A stretch of DNA of 64,000 bases, taken from positions 4,588,001 through 4,652,000 of the forward strand of contig JAWZSP010000004.1 of the NCBI GenBank assembly GCA_034401135.1, in the 5' to 3' direction. This document shows, one piece after another, positions 9,839 through 22,194 of this stretch (position 1 is its first letter; each line of letters starts with the position of its first letter). Both the position numbers and the translations under genes were made by a program. The notes under the pieces are model-generated. The model worked only from the letters and a program-made list of their open reading frames with translations. It searched no databases and was not told the origin of the DNA. This DNA comes from Volutella citrinella. Its lineage: Eukaryota; Ascomycota; Sordariomycetes; Hypocreales; Nectriaceae.

Positions 9839-10697
9839 TGGCGGGTCTGTGTAAAACATCTGTATTATTGGCCGGCATGGAGGATCGGCGGCGATGTATT
9901 TCTGTGTATTTAGAAGGTGGTCGATTGGGTGCTCAACCTCACGCGACGTATGCTCTCCCTGCGGGTTGTGCGCTACACACGATATTCGCGGTTTGTTCAC
10001 CCAAGGAGCTCGAGCAGACCAACTGAAGCCATGCATTGTATTTCTTCCCGGGACAAGATTTCTTCCGACCCAAGCGATGCCCGCAAAGACAAGAAGATGC
10101 TGGGCTTGTGTTTGGCTGGGCCATCAACCTGTCATGGTATCTCCACCCCTATATCTCTATAGCATACAAAAACTACCCAAGGCCCTCTTGCGCAAACGTT
10201 CCAAAAAAAAACAAAAAACACCGCTTTCAAGTACAGTAAAATAAATAGAGAGCATCATTATACAAGTGTATCCGCTGGGTTAGCAGCAGAGACGTGCTTG
10301 CTTGTCGTCATAATCTTTCGATCCAATGCGCCAAAACGCCGCTCGATCCATGCTCGCCATGCAAAACAAGAGGCCGCAACTAGGTAAAAAGGAATGAATG
10401 GAAGAAGCCGTTGGCTGGCTGCTTTCTCTTTCTGACAAAGGAATGGTTGGCGACATGGGAAGCATCCTGTATTGGGGGAGACCAAACAATAATAAATAAG
10501 AAATAGCCGGTACTGTAGATGTAGTCGTAATGGGGGTGTGTGACAGTGTAGAGAGTGGTGGTTGTAGTGAGTGGTGGTGGTAGTGAGTGGTGGTTGTAGT
10601 GAGTGGTGGTGGTAGTGAGTGGTGGTGGTAGTGAGTGGTGGAGAGTTGGAGAGAGTGTCATGGTAGTGATGAGAGTGGTGGAAGAGATGGTAATCCC
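9839..10697. other. Convergent intergenic region, COX10 / MYB-like
   Basis: Space between two 3' ends. It contains A-rich candidate polyadenylation sequence around 10200-10260 and a 16-bp minisatellite at 10561-10640. No coding sequence was found. Confidence 0.5.
10561..10640. repeat. 16-bp minisatellite, five copies
   Basis: Five tandem 16-base units of the form GTKGTAGTGAGTGGTG, identical except for base 3, which reads T, G, T, G, G. The T/G alternation gives a 32-bp higher-order unit for the first four copies. The flanks contain partial copies (GAGAGTGGTG). It lies 57 bases beyond the stop of the minus-strand MYB-like gene, so it is probably transcribed in that gene's 3' UTR. Confidence 0.9.
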
Positions 10698-11739
10698 TTA
10701 GACACCTCGTCTTCCCGGCCTGTCGATGATGGCTCCGATGCCCATCTCGGAGCTCTGGGGCCGCTGGGTGCTCAGATACGGGCTGGTGGCACCGCTGGGC
10801 CCGTTGGCGTACCTGTGGCCGGCGCTGGCGTTGGAGCTCACGCTGGACGAGTACCCGTGGCCGTAGCTCCCGGTGTAGGCGGCCATGCCGTAGTGGCCGG
10901 CCGGTCCCGCCATGGCCGCCATCTGGGCCTGGGACTGGAGCTGCTGGTAGGTGGCAGGGGCTGTGGCCGAGTGGGTGGACGAGGTGGTCTCGGGGCTACT
11001 ATATGATGCGTCTAAGTCGTCAACCGGAGTTAGGCCCATGCCCGAAAGACCGCTGTCGTCGTCATACCCTGAGTAGGCGCCGCTTCCGGCCTCGAGGCGG
11101 TCGCGGCGAGACGCGGCGCGGGCGGCGCTCTGCAAGTTCTTGAGGCCGTTGGCCATGCACTGGGAGGACGGGGTCAGTCTTGGATGTCTGTCATGGCGGC
11201 AGGATGAGACGTGTACACACCTTCTGCTCGACCACGTTCCATTTCTCGCCGGTCCGGGCGGCCAGGCCACTCCAGATCTCCTTGCGCATGTTCATGTACT
11301 CCTTGGCCAGGTACTGCATCTTTTGGTTGTCCCATTCATCCGAGCCCCGGCGCTCCATCAGACGCTCATGGCGTTTGCGGCAGGCATTGGGGGTCTTGGA
11401 GGGGAAGTGGGTGGTTTGGATCTGGCCCCAGTTGAGGCCTCGCATGCGGGCCTGGAGCAACTGGTGGTCGTCCTGGGGAGTCCACGCCCCGGAGCTGGGG
11501 CGGTGAGATTGGACGGGAGGGCCGCTGGCGGTGGCGCCAGAGACGACAGTGTAGGGCTCGTAGGCAACAGGCGCCGGCGCTTGAGATGCCATCGAGGCAG
11601 CGGGATCAGACTGCATGTAGTAGTTGCCCGGGACACTCAGGCGCTGCTGAGTGTACATGGGAGAGGGCGCGAGGGAAACTCCCATGGAGGTGCCATAGGC
11701 GTTATGCACATGGCTCGAGGATCGGGTATGCTTGGGCAT
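10698..11739 (-). CDS. MYB/SANT-like DNA-binding protein, 326 aa
   Basis: Exons complement(11221-11739) and complement(10698-11159), intron 61 nt (GTGTGT...CCCAG), 326 aa. Residues 85-130 form a Myb-type repeat (GAWTPQDDHQLLQARMRGLNW, then W/F-spaced helices and RKRHERLMERR). Residues ~136-185 form a second, weaker one with W136, W156 and W167, spanning the intron. The N-terminus (1-84) and C-terminus (200-326) are low in complexity, rich in Ser, Tyr, Gly, Ala and Gln, as in fungal regulators. A nuclear DNA-binding role is likely; the target and orthologue are not recognised. Upstream lies a 2.5-kb spacer that is C/T-rich on the coding strand, so a long 5' leader or extended promoter is plausible. 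Start chosen as the first Met of the frame, 88 codons before the Myb repeat. Confidence 0.85.
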
Positions 11740-14295
11740 GGCGGATCCGGAGAGGTGGTTGTTACACCGTTGATGGAAAGAATGGGTATGTGGGATAGAG
11801 AGAGGGTGGAGATCCGACAGGGCTGAGCTGAAGGATCACGGCAGCGAAGGAATATTACCGATTAGGGTAGAGCTTAGGAGAGACTGCGAGGCACGGGTCA
11901 ACCGGCCTGGTCTGGTCTGGAGTAGTGGGCCCTTGGGTCTAGAAGAGAGGCCGTGTCGAAGGGCAAGGATTCATCTGACGTAAAGGACAAGGACTAGGAG
12001 ATGGAGAATAGCGAACTGAGAGCCTTTGAGCTGAGAGGTGTAGGAAAGTGACAGAGGAAACCCGTTAGAAAGGAGAAACGGAGAACAAGGAAAAGAGGAA
12101 AGAAACCCGAGAACCAGTCGTTGAGCGAGAGCGTTTGTTTGAGGAGAAGGGGGAGGAGAGAGGCCATCTGGAGGCCGGACACGAGGCAGTCTTTAATCCT
12201 CGAGGCCCGGCCGCCCAGCGGATCGAGGCGGAGAGAGGCGCAACAGAGCCAATTCCCGATATGGGCGGCTACGGGACTGAAACATGGCATCTGGGCAGCA
12301 GGGGGGGAGTGTCTGAAACGACACTGCTGTGTCTAACAAGACGAGTGCGCCGCGAACGGGGCCCTGATATTGGCCCGACGGGCGCCTGTCTGGCCTTGGG
12401 CGGCTACGGTGGAGGGACGGAGGGGGCGCCTACCGAGCGCAGGGGCAGAGTATTCCCAGAGGATGAGCCGAGACGCAGTGCGAAAGAAGGCGTACTCGTG
12501 TGGTCCCGGGAGGGTTAGAGTGTGTAAGAGGAAGCGCCAGCCTGCCGGGAAGCGAGATGGGATGAGACGGGGGCAACGAGCACACTAACAGCCGTCTGTG
12601 GGGCTGGACGAGGACGAACTGGCGATGGTGTGCTTCAGGGACGGATACAAGAAGAACTAAAGCTGCCTCTAAGTGTGTTGGTGGACGGTGGGAATGGAAA
12701 TAGACACAGTTGGGGCGGCGCCGTGGCTCGACAGCCAGCCGATTTGCAGCGCCGCGAACCGGCCACGACGTGAGAGCGGGGGGAGGGGCGGTGGCACGCA
12801 CGACAGGCAGGGCGATTGCGGGGGGTGGTTCCGGCATACACAAGACGCAGGCAAGCGGCTGTTGTGTAAAAAGGAAATGAACGGGGTCGCTGCATTGCAT
12901 GGCATCGCATGGTAACGGGGCGGGCCAGCGTGGGGAGGGGATGGGATGGGATGCTTCTGGCGGCGGCACCTCGACGGCGATGGGGGGTTTGAGATTCGGT
13001 AGAGCCAACGCTTCATATGACGTTGGCCAATCCCTGATCGGCAGTCCCCCTGCTCCAGGGCCGTCCATAGAGGGGGCGGAAGAGGAGAGGAACGGTGGGT
13101 GCGCAGAGCAGCTGGACAGGGCGGGCAGTCGACGACACGGGCTTTTTACGAGAATGTACATCATATCCAGGGGCACGGGAGATGAGCGTAGGCAAGGGCA
13201 AAAGCGACGGCACCTCTGCGCAGGAACGAACCGAGCCGGAGCCTCAACATGCTCTGCGCCAATGTCGTGCTGCCTGCTGCACACTGAGCGTCGAAGCAAG
13301 AGAGCTGAACCCCTCAGCCGATCTAGCGAGACTGTGCATTGGGTCTGTGGGCGCCCTCTCCTCCCCCCAACGAGAGACGCCCTCTCGAGCAGGCGCCTAA
13401 CGAGACGCTGTCAAGAGCAAGACTGGAAACAGAGGGGGCGTTGCCTCCATCGCGAATTGGGACGATGCAAAGGCGCCGAACAACAGGGTTTCGACGGCCG
13501 TGGCGCCGGCAGCGGTGGGGTCCCAGGCCTGCCGATTGGCCACTGGGCAAAAATGACATTTCCAGGCGCGCGTTTAGCTCTTGGGGTCTTGCCCTATTGG
13601 ATCTAGCGTGCCTATTTTAGAATCCTGCGACTGGGGCTGCTAGCGTCTGATTGGCGAGCCGAACGGCTGGTACCTGGCTAGCGTTTCCCTGGCGCCAAGT
13701 ACTTGGCTGTCCCCCTCTGTGTGCCATCAACAAAGAGGCAGACCTTTGTCCATTGCCTTCGAGAATGGGCGCTTACAGTGTCTCTGCCCCCCTCCTTTGG
13801 GTTGTGGAACAGAGCTTATGGCCACCCATGATGGCATCAGGCGTGTACTGAAGCACCGGCTCTGTTTCAGGTCTGCCAGACGAGGTGGCCGCTTTGGATG
13901 TGGCCGTCTAGACGCTTGCCGATCTGGTTGTGTTTGCACGGTGAGGAGGGAGCATCGCACCGAGGCAGAGGGAAGTGGCATGTCAGTGGAGCCACGAGTA
14001 GACATGTCGGCGGTAAGGCCGCCCTTGCGAGCGCACAATTCTCGCGGGCGCGGTGCCTCATTCCTGCTGAAGCTGATCCTGCCAATGTCACGCGCTACCC
14101 TATACCGCGAAAGTTGCATCTCGAATCGGGCTATTTGGGGCGAGAGTTTGTTGGTTTGAGGATTCCTACGGCGGTCATCCGATCACTGACGTGTCAGTCT
14201 TGTCATGAGGTGAAACATTCAAGTCGCAGAAAATCGGCATAGGCAGATCCGTGTCTTCCAGTCTATTCCTATTCGCTTCTTGGCCGCATCTTCTC
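11740..14295. other. 2.5-kb non-coding spacer, purine-rich on plus strand
   Basis: No convincing gene. 11750-12600 is strongly G/A-rich on the plus strand, that is C/T-rich in the direction of the MYB-like gene, as in long fungal promoters and leaders. Open frames here (12430-13299 minus, 12899-13606 plus) overlap each other, are Arg/Pro/Ser/Cys-rich and lack domains, so I treat them as chance frames in GC-rich DNA. Confidence 0.5.
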
Positions 14296-16596
<2,301 letters not shown>

Positions 16597-18530
16597 GGTT
16601 CTTGGCTGTGATGCTTGACCAAGTTTGACTGCTGGAGGATATACGAGGATGAGAAGTTCACACACACACACACTCACGCGGACACGCACGGTCAAAGCAA
16701 GCAAAGCATATGGATGTGACGAAGCTCAAGGCGGTCGAGTCCAAGAGGTGGCAGTCTAGTTATTTGGCGAGTCTCACTCCCTGAGCCAAGAAAAGGCGGA
16801 GATGGCGTGGAACCGTAGTCTGCAACGCATGCCACGCAGCGACAGGACCGCCTCTACCCATTCATCATGCGCGAAGCAGCGGGCGAATGGGTCAACGACG
16901 CGAAAAACAGGCGCATCAAATTCGCCCATGTGACGATGGAGACGACGCTTCGGTGCTTCGGCGGCGACCAAGGTCAGAGTCCGGGCACGAGTCACGGTCC
17001 GTTTGGGGCGCAAAAGGGCTGAGAAAGCATCCCACAAACGGGCGCATCGCCGCAAAGCTCCGGTTCGTGCGCTTCTCGGAGCTTGCCCCGAAGTCCGCCG
17101 ACGACCAGTGGGGCGCTTGGGCCCAACTGCCGTGTGAGCTGGTGCGCCATGCCCCCGCACAACAGGAGACTTGCCTTGACCGCAACCCCCAACTCGCTGC
17201 CCCGAACCGCTGTTGGCTGGTCGGGGCCGAAGACAAGAGCCGGGGAAAGACCAAGCGGCAGCTAGGGTCGTCGCCGCCCACAGACTCACGCCACCCCCGG
17301 GACATGGGTTGGATAAACCCACCAGTCCCGTTGCAGGGCCCGGACGCGGGACGAACTCTATTATAGTCCAGCATCGGCCTGGGCAATAGTCGCCAATTTC
17401 TTCATCGGGCTGTGGCAGGCTGGGGGATGGCTTGGATTCAGTGCGAGGCGCGCCATAGAGAGGCTGTTGAAGCTGCGATCCCTACTGCATCTGTAATAGC
17501 CTGGAAGAACTGCAAGACCCCGAGACCAAGACCCGTCCTATAATTCAGCATCAAGCAGCCGGCCGAGTCGAGCCAGCGCTAGTCTCCGATACAAGCGGGG
17601 AGCTAGCGTCATTCTCAGGCCTCGGCAACTCACTAACACAGTCTCATCATCTAACCAGACCACTGACTTACCCCCAAAGCCTAGCACCTAGCAACCCCTT
17701 CAGCCCAGAGCAGAGAAATGGAGAATGAAAAGAACCAGCTCTGATTGACAGCAGCTCGCAACACGTAACGAAAACAAAGGTTCCCGCTGTTGCTGGGGCC
17801 CGGGGCGGGTACTGCTCCGCTACAACATCAACCCCGGCCTCAATTCTGTGGAGCAGTCTCCTCGATGCGACGATGTCATGCTCTCATGGACTAACCGGCC
17901 GCCGTGATCATGATCATCCAGAGTCACAGTCACAACCGCCCCACCAACCAGCCGAGTCCATCCCAATTCCAGCTCCCCATGCCGACGATCCCGCAAGCGG
18001 TAGTCGCTCCGGCCGACCCACAAACCGTAGCCAACCCCCGGGCATCAGCTCCCTCCCCATGCGGGGAAGACATGCGGGCCGGGGCAGGTTGTCGTGCGCC
18101 AGGGCTGCGTCTCATGTCATCCAAGTGTGCGAAAAAATAAAATAAACAAGCCATGCCATACGACTGGTGGTGGGTACATGTGAACTCTCTCATCATGGCC
18201 GTTAGCTGTAGCCCATGGCACCAGAGGCCCATGCCTCATGGAGTAGCATTGCCCCGGTGCTCGGTCCTCGACACCGAGGAGCCGGGAGACCCAAAGCCCA
18301 GCCCATCTCTGGAGACGACCCTAGCGAGGCACCGGGTCCGTAGCTTTTTGTTATAAGAGCAGCGGGCGGCCTTGCATGTCTCCAGTCTTTCTTATCCATG
18401 AGATCTGTGGTTCCCGCAACTATCTTCACGGGAGCCTTCTTATAAAGGCGTGCAGCTATCTTGTGTCGTCTTCCTCCTCTACAGTCGACCACTTCTTTAT
18501 ACCCCAACTAGCTGAGCACCAACACCCCTC
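16597..18530. other. Shared divergent promoter region, GH51 / sugar transporter
   Basis: 1.9 kb between two 5' ends with no convincing gene. It contains several matches to the CreA/Cre1 carbon-repressor core SYGGRG on the plus strand: CTGGGG at 17420 and 17793, GCGGGG at 17595 and 18061. These short motifs are also expected by chance in GC-rich DNA. A TATA box serves the transporter. I did not see a clear GGCTAA (Xyr1/XlnR) site. Confidence 0.5.
18441..18446 (+). promoter_or_regulatory. TATA box of sugar transporter
   Basis: TATAAA 90 bases upstream of the ATG at 18531, in typical position for a regulated fungal promoter. Confidence 0.5.
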
Positions 18531-20205
18531 ATGGCGCTCCCTCCCAAGTGGTACCAGTTCCTGGTATCCGTCTTCGCCTCCCTGGGCTCTCTGCTCTACG
18601 GCTACGATCTCGGTGTCATTGCCGAGGCCATTGCGTCGCCCAACTTCAAGAGCAGGTTTGGCGACAATGCCAAGGAGACGTGAGCATTCTATCCGTAGCT
18701 CCCCGAGTATCTACTCTTGCTAATGTGGGCTCTAGTGGCGCCGTCGTCTCCGTCTTCACCGGTGGTGCCGTGTTTGGTGCCCTCGGCGCCGGTCTGGTCG
18801 GTGACCACATCGGCCGAAAGCAAGTCATCCTCATCGGCGCCATCATCTTCCTCGTCGGCGGCGCTCTGCAGACTGCTGCCATGAACATCAACTACCTCTA
18901 CGCTGGCCGCGCTCTTGCTGGTGCTGGGTTCGTACCCAGTCTCCCCCTCTCCCTCCAGCATCAAGCTAATACTTGAAACAGTGTCGGCTTCCTCGTCATG
19001 ATTGTCCCCCTATACCAGGCCGAGCTCTGCCACCCCTCCATCCGCGGCCGAGTCACCGCCCTCCAGCAGTTCATGCTCGGCGTCGGCGCCCTCGCCGCCG
19101 CCTGGATCTCGTACGGCACCTACGTGGGCTTCGCCGACAACGACTCCCGACAGTGGCGCGTATCCCTGGGCATCCAGAACATCCCCGCCCTCATCCTCGG
19201 CCTGCTCATCCTCTTCTTCCCCGAGTCCCCCCGCTGGCTCATCGACCACGGCCGCGCCGAGGAGGGCCTCAAGACTCTCGCCCAGCTGCACGCCCACGGC
19301 GACGTCGACGACCCCTGGGTGCGCGCCGAGTTCGAGCAGATCCAGGAGCAAATCACCATTGAGCACGAGCACGAGGCCAAGAGCTACAAGGAGCTCTTCA
19401 CCGACAAGAGCTGCTTCCGCCGCCTGCTGCTGGCCTGCTCCATCCAGGCGTCGATCCAGATGACTGGCGTCAGCGCCATCCAGTACTACTCGGTCAAGAT
19501 CTACGAGAAGATGGGCATCAAGGGCCACGATACCCTCAAGTACCAGGCCATCTCCAGCGTGCTCGCTCTCGTCGCCCAGTTCTGCTGCATCCTCTTCATC
19601 GACAAGACGGGTCGTCGCTGGCCCCTGATCCTCGGAAACATTGGCAACTGCATCACCTTCATCATCGCCACCGCCCTTCTGGCCATCTACCCTCCCGGCA
19701 CTGCTCCCGGCGGCGCCGCCTGGGGCTTCATCGCGGTCACCTGGCTTTACAACTTCATATTCAGTTCCACGTGCGGTCCGTTATCATGGATCATCCCCGC
19801 CGAGATCTTCGACATGAAGACCAGGACCAAGGGTGTCGCCATCGCCACCATGCTGTCTTTTGCCTTCAACACCATGATCGGCCAGACCACATCGGTCGCT
19901 CTCGACGACAAGCACGGCATCGGCTGGCGGTGGTACATTCTCTTCGTGGTAAGTACAGTTCCTCTCCCGTCATCAATCGACAGTCTCCTAACAGTGTCTA
20001 GGTCTGCAACTTCACAAACGCCATCTGGTTCTGGATGGTCCTCCCCGAGACTGCCAAGCGCCCCCTCGAGGAGATGCGATACCTCTTCACCGAAGCTCCC
20101 CTCTTCGTCCCGGGAATCAACATGGACGACTTCAAGGCTGGCCAGGATCTGGAGCGCCGTGTCGTCGAGATTTCGGAGAAGCAGGCAATGCAGCGAGAGA
20201 ATTAA
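18531..20205 (+). CDS. MFS sugar transporter (sugar porter family), 503 aa
   Basis: Exons 18531-18679, 18736-18927, 18982-19948, 20002-20205, 503 aa. Twelve hydrophobic segments with the sugar-porter signatures in order: GSLLYGYDLGVIAEAI in TM1, GDHIGRKQ in loop 2-3, GRALAGAGVGFLVMIVPLYQAE in TM4-5, PESPRWLIDHGR before the central loop, DKTGRRWPL in loop 8-9, and PETAKRPLEEMRYLF after TM12. A plasma-membrane proton-coupled sugar importer is expected. Divergent pairing with an intracellular GH51 arabinofuranosidase suggests uptake of arabinose, xylose or arabino-oligosaccharides; this is inference, since sequence alone does not fix the substrate. Intron 2 has a weak donor (GTTCGT), but its 54-nt removal restores the TM5 motif. 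Confidence 0.92.
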
Positions 20206-20545
20206 GCAACGGTCATCGTGTGCAAACGTTGCTTGTCGCCACTTTGTATGCATGTAATTGTCGACTCAGACTAGGAATAGCAATAAAGCGGCATGATAGT
20301 ATTTTCATTGTTTGCGAGTCATAGTTACAAGCTCCCTTGCCAATTTCATGGTATTCTTCCAGACCAAAGCCGCACTGTCACGCCGAATTTCCTTTCGTAA
20401 AGGCCCCAGACGAGATCAGTCGAGACAGGTAATTATAGGAGGCCAGGATGGAAGACAACATATCATATATTTCGTCTTTCTTCATGTATGTCTCATTAAA
20501 TACGGTGTCTTGCCAATTGAGCATCCGCCCATATCACTATACTTA
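20206..20545. other. Convergent 3' region
   Basis: 340 bases between the ends of the transporter and the alpha/beta hydrolase. AATAAA-like sequence at 20281 (CAATAAAG) is a candidate polyadenylation signal for the transporter. Nothing else seen. Confidence 0.45.
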
Positions 20546-21910
20546 TTACACTCCCTCAGTCCTAGTCTGCTTTCCGACGAGCAACCCATCGGCAAACCCG
20601 TCAACAAAGCCCCTCATACGGTCCATTACGCCCTCCTCGACCCAAAAGTGGCCACAATTATTAATCTCATGGGCCGTAAACTTCGACTCCCGCCTCTCCT
20701 TAAGCCGGCTCGCCCACGAGCGCAGCTTACTGGCCGCCACGAAAGAGTCCGAGTCGCCAAACACTGCCATGGACGGGTTCCACACTAGCTTCTCCTCGGC
20801 GGCCTCAGCCTGGCTGTCCTTGTTCTTGGCCAGGGCAGACGGGACGAGCGACATTGTAGCCAGATGAGTGACGAAGCCCTGCAGCGGCGATATCATGAGG
20901 TACGCCGGGCTGGGCATCGCCATGTCGGTCACGGCGGCGAGTTGCTGCTCCTCGGGCTTGGGCGGCTCGGGCTCCGGTGGCGCGCTGTCGCGGTCGTGCG
21001 CGTGGAACAGCCGGTGGCCGTGGCGGCTCTGTCGGGCTTTGTTCATGAACTCATGCACCTCGTGCCGGATCTTGTCCTTGGCTTCGATCGAGTAGCTCCG
21101 GCGGTGGCTGTCGTGGCTCCTGCGCGGGCTGCCTCCCTCTTCACCTCCGACGCGGACGCCCCGTCTGCTGCCCAGGCCTCCCGACGACGAGCCCCTCTCA
21201 ATCATTGCGGCCCGCGCGCTAGCCAGCACCACGTTCTGCTGGGCCGCAAGGTGCTCCGCCCGTAGCCGTACCTCAGCGGCGTCAGAGCCCACGGCGGGGG
21301 AGATGTAGGGCTGGAGGAGGCGGTCGAGCGGCGGCAGCTGTGCGGTGATCATGGCTCCGTACGAATAGCCCGCGAGTAGAATCACCGGCCGGACTGGGGG
21401 CGCAGTGGCCTGCGTCTTCTGCGTCTCGCCTTGGTCGGGGTGCGATGTTGGCGATGTTGGCGGGTCTGCCGGGACCAGTCGGAAAGGGTCGAGATAGTGC
21501 GCGTAATGGACAAGAAACGCCGCAAAGGTCGCATAGTCGTCGCGCTCAGGCTTGGCAGTCCACGATGTCCGTCCAGCGGATGCGCCGCCTCCTCTACACG
21601 CTCGCGATCGCTCCGTCAGTCAACTGCCGTCTTGGCACCAGTGCGGGGAAACGAACCTGAAGTTGAAGGTGCCCACGAGGAATCCCTTGCGTAGCAGCGT
21701 GCTGGCCACGACACCGACCACTCCATCATCGAATGAGCCGCCCATGGGCGCGTACGGGTGGGCTACGACGGCAGCGTGGCGCTGCCATGGCGGCGCTTTG
21801 GGGTTCGCGGCGAGCGACAGCGGGTGGTAGACGCGGCAGTCGAGCGTCAGTCCGTCGTGGATGCTGGGCAGCGTCAGCGTCAGCGTCGGTTCGGGCAGCA
21901 TCGTGTCCAT
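20546..21910 (-). CDS. Alpha/beta-hydrolase (serine hydrolase), 433 aa
   Basis: Exons complement(21657-21910) and complement(20546-21593), intron 63 nt (GTTCGT...GTGTAG), 433 aa. The N-terminal half has the small-hydrolase order: AAVVAHPYAPMGGSFDD (strand plus oxyanion HPY), FLVGTFNFRG at the spliced junction, and the nucleophile elbow G-Y-S162-Y-G. The likely acid lies in MAVFGDSDSFV and the catalytic His in NNCGHFWVEEG near residue 405. About 150 residues rich in Ser, Arg, Glu and Pro interrupt the fold between the elbow and the acid, as in fungal relatives of the bacterial COG2945 hydrolases. The substrate is unknown. No signal peptide is seen. It converges with the sugar transporter but probably has no functional link to it. 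Confidence 0.85.
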
Positions 21911-22194
21911 GTTGTGCTATCGCAGGCAATGCATCGCGCGGGAGAGGGGGGGCTGTGGCCGCTGGTTGAAGCGCGGCGATGCGGTGTTTGCGACCGACCG
22001 GAGTTGGTGTTGTTGAGACAAGGCCGACGGAGCTCGTTCTACGCAATGCACATACGTCAGCGGGGTCGAGCTCCAGGGTAGCGTAAATCTTGCATCATGC
22101 ATTATACAAAGCATCCCGAATGCCTGAAATTGACGAATATGATAGGGAAAGAATTAAAAGCTAGTTATTCTCCTGTCATATACAATTGCTAAGC

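Noticed and set aside
12430..13299. 289-codon minus-strand frame in the spacer upstream of the MYB-like gene
   Set aside because: Rich in Pro, Arg, Ser and Cys with no domain, and overlapped by a 235-codon plus-strand frame of the same quality; typical of chance frames in GC-rich DNA.
12899..13606. 235-codon plus-strand frame
   Set aside because: Gly/Arg-rich, no domain, no splice structure; conflicts with the opposite-strand frame.
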